This document shows, one piece after another, positions 41,270 through 50,702 of a stretch of DNA of 64,000 bases (position 1 is the stretch's first letter; the number at the start of each line of letters is the position of its first letter). Origin of the DNA: Hyaloscypha bicolor E (taxonomy: Eukaryota; Ascomycota; Leotiomycetes; Helotiales; Hyaloscyphaceae); contig NW_020194684.1 of assembly GCF_002865645.1 (NCBI RefSeq), forward strand, positions 2,857,030 through 2,921,029, written 5' to 3'. Under the pieces are notes generated by a model. It made no database searches and had not been told where the DNA came from. It was given only the letters and a program-made list of their open reading frames with translations. The translations under genes were made by a program, and so were the position numbers.

Positions 41270-42209
41270 CTAGCAGAGAAATTGACGCAACGCACTCTGG
41301 TTAACCACATCGAGGTGATCTTGCAATTCTTGGATTTGCACAAGCTCATCCAGGAATTCCCGGGCACCTTCGTCTGTCCCCACCTGGACGATTCCAAAGG
41401 CGATTGCTGTGTCGTCTATGTCAGCAACTAAGATCTTCAGGCTCGGTTAGTCCCTGCAGTTAACTCACCCGCTGGACTGTAACTATTGGCGGCGAGATCA
41501 TTCTTGCACTTTAACACTGACTCCTTCAAGGCGCTTCTGGGCTCTGCCGTGGGCTGAGGGGTTCTGGTCAGTACATCTGATGTGCATGGCTAGGTTGAAG
41601 TAGAGCATTTCGTACCTCGCCATCAGTGATGACATAAACCAAGCAGGGTCTCGCAAATTTGGCTGGGTCTTCCACGATCTTCGACCAGATCTTGGCTCTC
41701 AAGACCGTGCCCAGCCGGGTGGACCCTCCATATTCGACAGCTTCCGACCACCTGTTGAAGTCGTCGACCGAGTTGATGACTTCTTTAGGGTCCTCGCCAT
41801 TGAGAAGATGGAGACGAATCCCTTTCTCGATGATGGCACAGTCAATATCGACGATGTTACGAATAGTCGATTGCGCGGTTCTGATGCGATCTTCCTCAAA
41901 CATGGATCCAGAGTCATCTACGGGTCCGTAGGTCAGAATATCACTGAATTAGATTTGAGATGGAGTTGCAAGCATACCAAGCAAGATGTGGATCTGGTAG
42001 AGAGACAAGAGCAGCATTGAGTAAGCATACTCACTCATCTCCTCCGCTGAGAAAAACTCCTCGACGCGGTCGCGCCAATCGCTCAGCTTTTGCTCTGCAT
42101 TCTGTGCAATATTCTCAACGACCTGGGGGTCCGTGAAGAATCGCTCAAGCCTGTGTCTCCTGATGCTTTGCTGCAGATATGCTAGGCAAGCCTCTCTGGA
42201 GTGCGGCAT
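41270..42209 (-). CDS. von Willebrand factor A (vWA) domain protein, 249 aa, 4 exons
   Basis: Model on the minus strand: exons 42,209-42,031, 41,943-41,616, 41,553-41,469 and 41,427-41,270. Introns are 87, 62 and 41 nt, all GT-AG (donors GTATGC, GTACGA, GTGAGT; branch-like CTAAT, TACTGAC, GACTAAC). The total is 750 nt in frame. ATG 42,209 has an in-frame stop upstream. Residues 1-59 form a charged helical N-terminus. The vWA fold follows with a complete metal-ion-dependent adhesion site: D69-D-S71-G-S73, T135 (GGSTRLGT) and D167 (VITDGE). The C-terminus carries AIAFGIVQVGTDEGAREFL, typical of fungal single-domain vWA proteins. Such domains bind partners through a divalent metal; the partner here is unknown. 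It is divergent from the 998-residue gene (347 bp between the start codons) and may share its promoter region. It is intact, with no RIP signs. Confidence 0.85.
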
Positions 42210-42555
42210 TGTGGCAACACCTTGATGAGACGGAGGAGCTGTTCAAGATCGACGTGGGAAGGATGAGATTCAGCACCGTTAGAAAATTGATGCAAGAAAC
42301 AAAAAGAATGATAAAAAAAAGTGGAAATGGGAGGGAGGGGTATTTGAGTCATAATACAGGCCTACGGCAATCCTTCATTCATGATTACAAACCAACGTTA
42401 GCGAGAAGAAACCCCACCACTCCTGGCTGATGTTAGGCTTCCGGGCTGCTTCGTGAGTTCTCCCTACATTCTCTCAACTCCTACTTCAACGATCCAGAAA
42501 TATCCAAAACTCCGCTTCAAGCCATCAACTCTGTGTGCCCTATCCAAAGGGCAAG
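42210..42555. promoter_or_regulatory. Divergent intergenic region (shared promoter candidate)
   Basis: 346 bp separate the ATG of the minus-strand vWA gene from the ATG of the plus-strand 998-residue gene. It contains an A-rich and purine-rich tract (about 42,297-42,345) and pyrimidine-rich sequence just before 42,556, a common ascomycete core-promoter style. No clear TATA box is seen. Confidence 0.4.
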
Positions 42556-45500
42556 ATGTCGTTCGCAGCCAAGAGTACTCGCCCCCGCGATGGTAAGAAG
42601 GAAACATCAGTGCGGAGTTCTGCTGACAACAGCTCTACCAATGCCCCAAGCCAGCCGAAACGAGGGGTTGCAGACCAACCCGCAACGGCACCCAACACTC
42701 TCAACCCATCCAAACCTTCATTGAGCAAATACTTCTACGACTTACCTGCTCGCCTCAACGATTTAGAGGGACGGGACGCTACACGGGCAGGATGGTCATC
42801 CACGATTGACAGCGTCATGAACGAGATTATACGAAGCCGAAAAGAGCAGAGCCTGGATATAAAGTCGTACAACCCAGCTCATGAAACCAGCTCAAACGCC
42901 GCCGTTGAGATCATAAAATGGCTCGCGTATCCCAACAACTGCAAACTCCGCAGAGAGGAAAACAAAAACAGATATGTGGAGGCGGACGTTAGGGCGAACC
43001 AGGATGAATACTGCGAGTGGGAGGTGGAGAGACAAAATGGGCACCTCAAGAGTGTCACTTTCACTACTGAAGTCCCTGAGGTATGTGTGATGGAACTGAC
43101 AACAGATTATTCGGGAAAGCTGATCGAGATTGATATAGTATTACACTTACCTTGCCAAGGCTGACCCAACTGGTGCCCTTCTCCTACGCCAGTACAAGCG
43201 CCTGAACCCAGATGTAGCAGATTCGATCAAGCTTGAAGACCTCGTCGATGCAAGAGGCGCCTACAATATCAAAAATCGTTGGAATACGAGAGGTACCGAC
43301 GAGAATTTAGGCTTGGAAGGTCGTATCGCACATCTGATTCGAGAGAACAACAACCTTCAGGAAGCGGCCGAATTGGTGGTTGACTCCACCGTCGTCCGCA
43401 GAGACGCAAAAGGAGAGTTCGTCGCTGGCGGCCGATCGCTACTCCTTGCTATGGTTCCCAAGGTCTCCGACAACAGCCCAAACCGGAACTCAGATCCAAA
43501 TGTAAGGTTCCAAGTACATGCTAGTGAAAGAACCATCTAACGTTTGCAATTTGTACCATAGATTGCAGCCTTCATTAATCAATTCTCAAGGGATGGTAAA
43601 TTGGTGACTGTGTCCAACCCAGTCGGCCTCTACATCGATTCCTTCGAGGACAGCGACTTCAAGACTGTGGACGGCGACAGCGTATCGAGCTTTTGGAATG
43701 TAGAGAGAAAGAGCCAAGACGGCCGATATGTGGTGCGGGCCAAGTTCACAGTGCCAACTGGCCTCCTTGGCAAAATCTTGCACGCTCATACGAAACAACG
43801 GTTGAAGCACGGCAGCCAGCTGGCAGAGAGTATCTGGATCGCCGCATATGTCACGATAGCTGACTCAACAATCCATTCGGAAACTCCTTGTCCAGCGGCC
43901 GCCTCTCACCCAATCTACTCCTTCATTGAGGGAAGACAGATCAAGCCTACAGAGGTCCCACGAGCTACCATTAACAATGAGCTCCGTCTTGAGCTTTTTG
44001 GAGCCTACTTGGCATCGACCGAGAAGCCTGCCATCATTCTGAGGGACCTAATTGCCACGTTTGAGGACTACACATGGGCGGCGTTTGCAGCGGACGAGGG
44101 AATCGGCTTCTACAGTGAGGTCGTACGAGTACGTATGGTGCTCATTTGGATCCCTGGCTCCTCCGCGAAGCCTCGCTCTGGCAACACATCTTCCAAGATG
44201 GGAGACGCCCAGCTCCTCAAGCGGGATGCCTTCGTTCGTCCCACGGTAATGGTCGTGGCGCTCCCTCCGTTTGATAACAAGACCAATATCCATTCGGAGA
44301 ACAGTATCTTGCAGGTGGCCAGCTATGACCCGCGCCTTGGTTGGTTCAACTTCTACGACGTAAGTTATCTCTCATTATCTGTCTGTCTACGAGTCACTTG
44401 TTTCTGACCATTACCACTAATAGCGGGAGAAAACTGGAGATCGTCGTTGGCTATACTTTGGGAACTCCAATGACGCCTTCGCCCCCGATACCCATGGCCT
44501 CGGCCCATTCTGCGGCCACCCGAACGGGGCCCTGGCGATGAAGGAGATTGTTGAGCCGTGGCCGCACTGGCACTCCACGCGAGCGCAGCTAGACCTAAAG
44601 CACGATCACCCGCTCAGCCGGGATCCGCTCTTCAGAGACCCAAACACTGGATCGTGGTACTTCAGATTCGTGGATCAGCTGGCTCATATGGTCACTGCGG
44701 GAACCAAGAAGTGGTGAGCCCCTCTCCAAATTTGCTTCCTTGGTCTTCTCTCTCTAACAGAACACTTGCTGACGATGGCCTTAATAGGTTTCAAAAACGA
44801 CGTTTTCTTGACTTTGGGCCACGGGCAGATCCTTCTCCGACAGCAAAGCGCATTCACCAGTGGATCTCACATGCTTGCATGAACACAACCATAGAGATCA
44901 CGTCCTCGTCTAGCAAAATCCCTTCCAATCCAAATACGCCGGGGACGTTCGATATTCCCCTTGGCTTCTTCTTCAACTCTCAAGCCCTGGGGCTCGTGCT
45001 TGATGGAGTAGGGGACTTGGTACGTGTTGCTTCATGAATTTGACCCCTCCACGGTAATAGTAGATCAGGTGGCTGACAAATACAGGCTGACAGCATCAAT
45101 TCCATCTCCTGGGCCAAGTATAAGGATGCGTCATCCAAGCTTGGCTTGAGCACTGTTTCGGGATTCGGTATCAAGACTGGTGAAAAGGATGCTCTTGCTG
45201 CAGATAATGAAGGTTTCGTAAGTGACAAGAACTTGGCTCCATCCCATCGTTAGGCACAGTCTTCTCACAGATTACTCTGGCAGGTGCCGTGGAAAATTGT
45301 CACGCCGAGCACGGAGGATACAGAGGGAGTCTCGATTGTCATCGAGACCGGCCTGCTGCCCAAGAACATCATAGCCGCCATATTGATGGTTGATTTCTGG
45401 TATATAACTGACTGGGCTTATCTACTAAGTGAGCATCGAGTCCTGCAACCTGCAAGCTAACTCCTGGAAGGAATCCTGTTTTCTCGTCTCGTCGAGCGCA

Positions 45501-46011
45501 GCTGATGCGATACGTGCCCTCAACAGCTACCTACAACACGAGCGCTCCTCCGCAAGACAAGTACACGTTAGGCGCAGATCTCGTTGCCGCAGTCGAACGA
45601 GGTATCGCGACGTACGGTTGCGACGACGCAAGCCCCGAGGCCGAGTTTGTCCGACTCGCTCGCAACCCGAACATTTTCAATGACGCGTACGCTAAGTTAG
45701 AAACCTACATCAAGGGTATTAACAACCATCTGAAGAATGAGAACGGCGTGCTCGACTACATGAGGGTTGCGGAGACCAGGCGGCGAACCTTCCGCCCGCC
45801 TCCGCGGTCGCGCAAGCCAGCCCATCCTCTAGCCGAGTTCGAGCTAACACTGCCATATGCGCAGAAGATGGATCCAAATTTTGAGGAAACGTGGGTGATG
45901 AAGTCAGATGGCACGGTGGAGATTGCAACCCCTGCTAAGAGCGTGTGGCATCCGAGAGATAACCAGGCTCATCTCATCGCCTCTGGCTGCCCACACTCAC
46001 AGGGCGTCTGA
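42556..46011 (+). CDS. Large conserved-type protein of unknown function, 998 aa, 8 exons
   Basis: Exons: 42,556-43,080; 43,139-43,501; 43,562-44,359; 44,424-44,713; 44,788-45,019; 45,086-45,217; 45,284-45,399; 45,471-46,011. All seven introns (58-74 nt) are GT-AG and the frame closes at 2,997 nt. ATG 42,556 sits in GGCAAGATGTCG. Residues 1-60 are Ser/Pro/Lys-rich and disordered. Next come a segment with EYCEWEV, VTFTTEVPEYYTYL and GAYNIKNRWNTRGTDENLG, then DPRLGWFNFYD, a GLGPFCGHPNGALAMKE motif (C592, H594) and a C-terminal part with VDFWNPVFSSRRAQLMRYVP. I have seen this layout in uncharacterised bacterial and fungal proteins; related proteins often have a C-x-x-C-H cytochrome-c-like site where this one has only F-C-G-H. 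Haem binding is therefore doubtful. No signal peptide or membrane span is seen. It is divergent from the vWA gene, intact and RIP-free. Confidence 0.8.
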
Positions 46012-46529
46012 ATAGAAGCATTTGCCGCTGTGTGATGCATTGGATGGCATAGCAATTCCCCAGCCTTTGTTTAGGATTAGGTACTCAAAAGTCACTCTTT
46101 TAAACAGGCCCAAGAAGATCCCTTCCCGAATGTCCTGTCACCACGCCATATGTCTCCCGGGCTCCCATGTGAGCCTAACTGATTCTGTTGCAATTACATG
46201 AAGCTTAGTAAGACAGTTGCAAAGTGATAGTAGGAAGTTGAAATTGAATCTGTTTTTAGGGCTGGCAAGTCCGTCGTGTGCGTGTTGGTGATCTCTCCGT
46301 TGATGCGTTCCTTGTGTTTGTATGGGAAATTCTGGAGAAGAAGACTATTGGGAATTTCGGGAAGGCCGAGGTACGTGTGTCCAATCAATCGCAAAAGAAA
46401 AATCTTCAGCCCCTCACAATCCGTATCTGGGCTTTCATTTTAGCGACAACATATTTAATCCGTCCTTTGACAAGCTGGTTTCCTATTTTGTGACCGTGGC
46501 GATCTCAAGAAAGTCTCTATACAGGCGAC
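46012..46529. other. Intergenic region, promoter of the ankyrin gene
   Basis: 518 bp between the stop of the 998-residue gene and the ATG at 46,530. Composition is moderate and I see no gene. The short frames here are mutually overlapping and lack family features. Confidence 0.4.
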
Positions 46530-47460
46530 ATGGCAAGTAAAAGTCCTTGCTGAGATTCGGTGTGGGAATGTAACGAACTGACAAAGCTTGCCCCGTGCCA
46601 GACAGGAGACACATCCTCGTACGTCTACTCCCAATCTCCTCTTCAACCCTGGAGGATAAAATGCTGACGGACGGCCTGGTACTCCAAGGGGATGGACTAA
46701 ACTGCACTACGCGGCGACGCGAGGCGATCAAAACCCAGAAGCACTGCGGAGTGCAATCGCAGCCGGATACAGCTTGGAGACAAAGACCTCGGACGGACAA
46801 ACGGCGCTCCACAAAGCGGTGAAGTTTGGACAAGAGCAATCCGTACGGATCCTCATACAAGCGGGCGGCAACATCGAAGCCACCGACTGCAACGACCAGA
46901 CGCCTCTGCACCTATCCGCCTGCTACAACACCACGACAACGACGAAGCCGCTGCTGGATTCGGGTGCGAACAAGGAGGCTCTGGACCGCTGGAGCTGGAC
47001 CCCCGTGTTCTGGGCCGTCTATCGCGACTACGACGGGGTATTCGTGCTGCTCCGCGATGCCGGTGCGCTCACCACCGACAACATCACCGACGACAAGCGC
47101 ATGACGCTGCTCCACTGGGCCGGCAGGGCCGGTAGTCCCAAGATCCTGCGGCTCATGCTCGACCGGTGCCGGACGCTGAGACTCGAGGAGAAGGACGCCT
47201 GGGGATGGACGCCGCTGCTGTGGGCGGCTTACCACGGCAATGTCGACGTGTTGGGGATGCTGATCGACTTTGACGCGAACAAGAACGTTCAGGACCCGGA
47301 CGGCAGAACTCCGTTGTCTTGGGCGGCGAATGAGGGCCATGCCGATGCTGTGATATGTCTTCTCGCCAAGTGTGCAAGAAGGGTCCTTGAAGATAAGGAC
47401 GGAAAGACGGCTAGAGACTGGGCGAAGACGGATGAAATAAGAGCGCTATTTGACTGTTAA
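46530..47460 (+). CDS. Ankyrin-repeat protein, 263 aa
   Basis: Model: exon 1 46,530-46,536 (ATG GCA A), exon 2 46,606-46,618, exon 3 46,689-47,460; introns 69 and 70 nt with GTAAAA/GTACGT donors, CTGAC branch sites and CAG/AAG acceptors. This yields MARDTSSGWTKLHYAATRGD and then an uninterrupted set of about seven ankyrin units: GQTALHKAV, DQTPLHLSA, SWTPVFWAV, RMTLLHWAG, GWTPLLWAA, GRTPLSWAA and GKTARDWAK. If the two micro-exons are wrong, the first ATG inside exon 3 (46,774) would cut off the first unit. Ankyrin stacks bind proteins; in fungi they often follow HET or NACHT domains, but none is fused here. It is intact, GC-rich (notably more so than its neighbours) and without RIP signs. The nearest neighbours are a transposase fragment and a HET pseudogene. 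Confidence 0.8.
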
Positions 47461-47544
47461 TACTAGGTCACCAGTTTCTGAATATTCTTAGTTCTAGGCC
47501 TATTAGTATCGCTATATTCAGTCTTATATTCGCTCCTATACGTC

Positions 47545-47940
47545 TTAAAGCAGTAGTGATACTAGCGCCGTAACAATAGTAAGGATTTTAGAGGTATGCT
47601 TGATTCTACGCAATGCCTTTGCAACCTGAGCATTGCTGACTACTACTTCAAACTTAGCGAAGAGATAATTAGTAATTTCATCTTGGTATAGCTCAGGTTC
47701 CCTTTCCAATAGCCCAGCTATAAAGACCTCCATCTGACGATTTATAACAGGTGCCGGCCCTTGAGCTCTTGGTAGAGCATTTGTACCACTCCTCTCCTTC
47801 TGTAACCTTCGATTACGCTCACAAATCGTCTTATAAGTGGTATTGAACTGCTTAGCAATAGTAGTAAAGTCAACGGAAGTGCCATTAAGGAGAATATTAT
47901 CGATTTGGGTTGCAATTCGACGTGGAAGGTTGGGAGCCAT
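47545..47940 (-). pseudogene. Tc1/mariner-like transposase, N-terminal half only
   Basis: Minus strand, ATG at 47,940, 131 residues starting MAPNLPRRIATQIDNILLNG. It has a first helix-turn-helix (FTTIAKQFNTTYKTICERNRR), a Pro/Gly linker and a second helix-turn-helix unit (PELYQDEITNYLFAKFEVVVS ... AKALRRIKHTSK). This layout precedes the DDE catalytic domain in fungal Tc1/mariner transposases (HTH plus the TSKxL junction). The protein then runs into a non-homologous tail and stops at 47,545, so the whole DDE domain is missing. It could still bind inverted repeats. It lies in a TA-flanked inverted-repeat element, so it may be the remains of that element's own transposase or of a later insertion. 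It is not visibly RIP-mutated. Confidence 0.65.
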
Positions 47941-48054
47941 ATCGACCCTATTTGCCTCTGTCAACACCAAGAATGCCTTTATTTTGAGCTACTTACTAAC
48001 GAGTTTGCAGTTGTTGATGTGGAGAAATCTACGAGCATCGATTTTCAGTGTGGT

Positions 48055-48870
48055 TTATAGCAAATTTTGATGTTCCGGCGTTAATAACTGAAAGATAACG
48101 CCGAACCGAGAGGTCACTGTAGTGGGTAGCTCATCGAGCCGATATTTCCATTCGCGGTTCAGCCTACGGAATACGTTCTCCTTCCCCTCGCCATAGATAA
48201 CTGGCATCGAGATGTCGAAGATGCCTAGCAGGGAATAAGCCTTGTCCTCTTCACGCTGGGTCTCCCGAAGCTGTGCCCACGATATTCGCTCGTCGAAGCT
48301 AAATTCAGAAAGAGGGCTACTTTGAAGAGCGGAAACTGGAATCCCCGTTATCTTGTGAAGCTGCCCCTCTAATGATTTCTTGTTACCGAGTCGATTGCCG
48401 TTCGAGCAGAAGAACTCAACCGATGGCGGCGCGATAAGCTTTTGAAGCGTCCAACCACGGGTAAACCATCGACTATTCCCAAAAGCTGCCTCCCACGCCT
48501 GTAGAGACAAGTCGATTTGATCATTTGTCGAAACATCTGTCAGATATACGTAGCATTTTGCCGCTTTGCGATACCAGCGAAACATAGAGTTAATAGCTTC
48601 CGAAAGCTCCCTGTCGCTCGATTTGTTAATACAGCAAGTATCTACCCAGAAGTTATGCAAGTCATCACGTCTGGCTTGCCCTCCGCAGAACCGAATCTTC
48701 TCATATCCAACCTTGCTCTTCCCAGTACTATCTATCAGGTCTCTATATATGACCTCTTCTGTATCCGCCCCCCATGTGTGTGAAAGGATAGCATATTCGG
48801 GAATCTCGCCGCTAACAAAGTCCTTAGTCAGGCTAAGCTCGCCATCGTTGTTGTATTATAGTAGGCACAT
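48055..48870 (-). pseudogene. HET-domain (heterokaryon incompatibility) protein, nonsense-mutated at codon 5
   Basis: The minus strand carries a full HET domain with its three hallmark blocks: EYAILSHTWG, FWVDTCCINKSS and SRWFTRGWTLQKLIAP. KAYSLLGIFDISMPVIYGEG follows, as in HET-D/HET-E type proteins. The natural start appears to be ATG 48,870, reading M-C-L-L-stop-YNNDGELSL, where the family normally has M-R-L-L-(Q/N/H). Codon 2 (TGC for CGC) and codon 5 (TAA for CAA, 48,856-48,858) are both C-to-T changes. The next in-frame Met is far inside the domain. The frame ends at 48,055, a TAA that could be another CAA-type change, leaving no NACHT, WD40 or ankyrin partner region. The family triggers cell death after fusion of incompatible hyphae. 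This copy is almost certainly silent. Confidence 0.85.
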
Positions 48871-49739
48871 TACTCAGACAGGATCTGACAGAATCTCTGA
48901 ACGAAAGAATGTCGGTGAATAGTTCTCGCAGGGTCGATATGCATGCATTTGTTGAGTTGGGAGTACAGGTTAGGTCGAGGTTGTGCTCTTACAGCTCAGC
49001 TGAACGACAGCCTCGCGGCATGGTGTCGTCGTGCATCATCACTTCCAGCGCGCCAGCCAGCCAATCGTGGCCAGCCACTGCAGAAGGTAATGGCGGGCTG
49101 TCCGAACCATTCGAGCCTCTTTGTTATCGGAAGATCGATCATAGTCATCAGAGTCGAAGGACAAGGCATGCGCTGGTGACAGGGGCATGCGCTCGTGACA
49201 CGTAAGCTCCCAAGAATTCCTGACGCGAGGAACATCCACATAATATCGAAGTCACAAAAAGCTGTCAATGGCGCTCGAAAGTGGGAGAACGCCACACTTT
49301 CACGTGACGTCTATAAAATGCGTAATAAAATACTGGCTGTGAATACAATATTAGGTAATGGTGATAAATCCTTTCTCGCTTATTAAGATGCTTGGCATTT
49401 TGTGTACGAAAGGTACCTCCCACTTTTGTCCGGATAAATCCGGCAGGCAGGTTTCCTTGTGCTCTGTATCTTCAAACCTTGGAGCTATATTTGAACTTAA
49501 TAGAAGCTCTATGCCACGGCCCCGAATTCCGGGGACAGGTCGATAGTCATGATAGAGCAGGGGGTAATAGCTATAGCAGCTTTTGACGCTCTCAACAGGA
49601 CGATCGACAGCATGGCCAAACTATAGTATTTTTCTGCCTGCAAGTCGAGCCCTTGTAGATAAATAGCTAAAGAATAATAGCAAACTGATTATAGCTTTAT
49701 ATATTTACGTGGTAGAGATTTAAGACCCCTAAACTATAA
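48871..49739. other. Right subterminal region, no gene seen
   Basis: 869 bp upstream of the HET pseudogene and inside the right terminal repeat. It contains a 17-bp direct duplication (49,165-49,181 and 49,184-49,200, GGCATGCGCTSGTGACA) and a CACGTGACGT-plus-TATAAAA arrangement at 49,298-49,319. No frame with recognisable features is present. Confidence 0.45.
49298..49319 (+). promoter_or_regulatory. CACGTG box next to a TATA-like sequence
   Basis: TTTCACGTGACGTC is followed at once by TATAAAA. CACGTG is a bHLH-factor site and TGACGT is CRE-like. This could be a core promoter reading toward the right end of the element, but no gene follows before the terminal repeat. Confidence 0.25.
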
Positions 49740-49783
49740 TTTTTTTCGGCACACAGGGTTTTTCGGTACGCAGGGATGGACGT
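49740..49783 (-). repeat. Right terminal inverted repeat
   Basis: Reverse complement begins ACGTCCATCCCTGCGTACCG and is flanked outside by TA (49,784-49,785). It pairs with 38,375-38,418. This copy keeps the C and G bases that are T or A in the left copy, so it is closer to the ancestral sequence. Confidence 0.85.
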
Positions 49784-49959
49784 TATCTGTGTATGTAATC
49801 TTGGCTGTCCAGCCAAGGCAAAACTTCTTCCAGAAACATTATTTCCTCCTCTTCTGAGCTAGGGCCTTGAAATTCCGTAATCCAAACTGGCCTATAACTA
49901 CTATCTTCATGTGCCTGCATAACGTAATCTTTGAAAGCGCCTGCGTTCCTACTATTGTC
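49784..49959 (-). pseudogene. GH128-type glucanase, middle piece with the nucleophile Glu
   Basis: The minus strand reads from D (49,957-49,959) NSRNAGAFKDYVMQAHEDS, then RPVWITEFQG (49,855-49,890) and EEVLPWLDSQDYIHR, ending at the TA next to the right inverted repeat. WITEF carries the conserved nucleophile Glu of GH128/Asl1-like beta-1,3-glucanases. The piece is open throughout, without RIP stops. Upstream the frame is lost abruptly at about 49,960, where the Helitron begins. It continues the N-terminal piece (ending ...IHWY equivalent at 62,745) and precedes the C-terminal piece at 38,374. Confidence 0.85.
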
Positions 49960-50702
49960 TTCACTTCTTTATATTATCGTACGTTTGGACCACCCTTAAG
50001 CGGTTGGCTCTCGGGGCTCCTGGAAAAAAACTGGTTACGTAAGGAATACCAGAATCGCCCCCTTCTAGAGAATCGCATATCGGAACGCAATTACGTCTAA
50101 ATCCTTAGAGCTTAGCTTAGGATTATAGAGAGAATACTCGAGTACCTTTCTCTATATTTTAGTAGTTCTGAGATATAAGGGGCTTTTATTATAATTTTTT
50201 AAAGCTCGGGGGAAAATCTAAAGCTAGCGGTTCCGTAGAAGGTACTAAGAAAAGAAATCCTGACCTTATATTACTCTTCTCTCTTTCTTCTCTTTATTAC
50301 TATGGATCCTCCCCGCTTTTATACTTCTTATAGGCAAAACCGGCCTGCTTTTGACTTTATTACAGAGCGGGCTAAGCTATATAAAACTTGCTCTTACTAT
50401 TGAGTTTATATCCTTCCCCTTTTCTGGCTTAATTAACTAGTTAATAGGCCCGAAATACTACTAATTATATCCAGTAGTACCCTGCCTTATAAGAACTCAA
50501 TCCGAATGCCCTCCCTACCTCCCGGTAATAATAATAGTCAATTACGGACATCTCTATAGACGAGCCAGCCCTATAGCGCCAGTAACGGATCCGTTAACCG
50601 TCTGTTGCAGCCCTAGTTTATATTATAAAGGACCCTCCTACTAACCCACCTATTATACGGCCTCCTGCCTTTCTCTCCCGCTTCCGGCCAGCTCCCGTAT
50701 AT
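49960..50702. other. Helitron 5' region
   Basis: The first about 140 bp are near-normal in composition; the rest is AT-rich. An ATG at 50,302 opens a 33-codon frame (MDPPRFYTSYRQNRPAFDF...) that ends in TGA, probably the start of the Rep/helicase protein or a separate leader ORF. The 50,440-50,700 stretch is Pro-rich in translation and frame-shifted relative to 50,703. Confidence 0.4.

Larger units (their letters stand above)
38375..49783. mobile_element. 11.4-kb TIR-bounded cargo element with TA target duplication
   Basis: The whole normal-composition gene island is enclosed by a 44-bp inverted repeat (38,375-38,418 and 49,740-49,783; 38 of 44 positions match). TA flanks it on both sides (38,373-38,374 and 49,784-49,785). 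Both flanks belong to the same GH128 gene, and leaving out 38,375-49,783 plus one TA restores its frame without loss of a codon. This is strong sequence evidence for one insertion event of Tc1/mariner/pogo type (TA target). The cargo comprises a helical-protein gene, a vWA gene, a 998-residue gene, an ankyrin gene, a truncated Tc1/mariner-like transposase and a HET pseudogene. No complete transposase is present, so the element is non-autonomous now. Alternatively, a normal 2-kb element acquired the genes by later insertion between its ends. Confidence 0.75.

Noticed and set aside
44558..45037. Plus-strand 159-codon frame inside the 998-residue gene
   Set aside because: Out-of-frame shadow crossing two well-supported introns; the exon model gives continuous family-like sequence instead.
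46912..47340. Minus-strand frame opposite the ankyrin repeats
   Set aside because: GC-rich shadow of the ankyrin coding strand.
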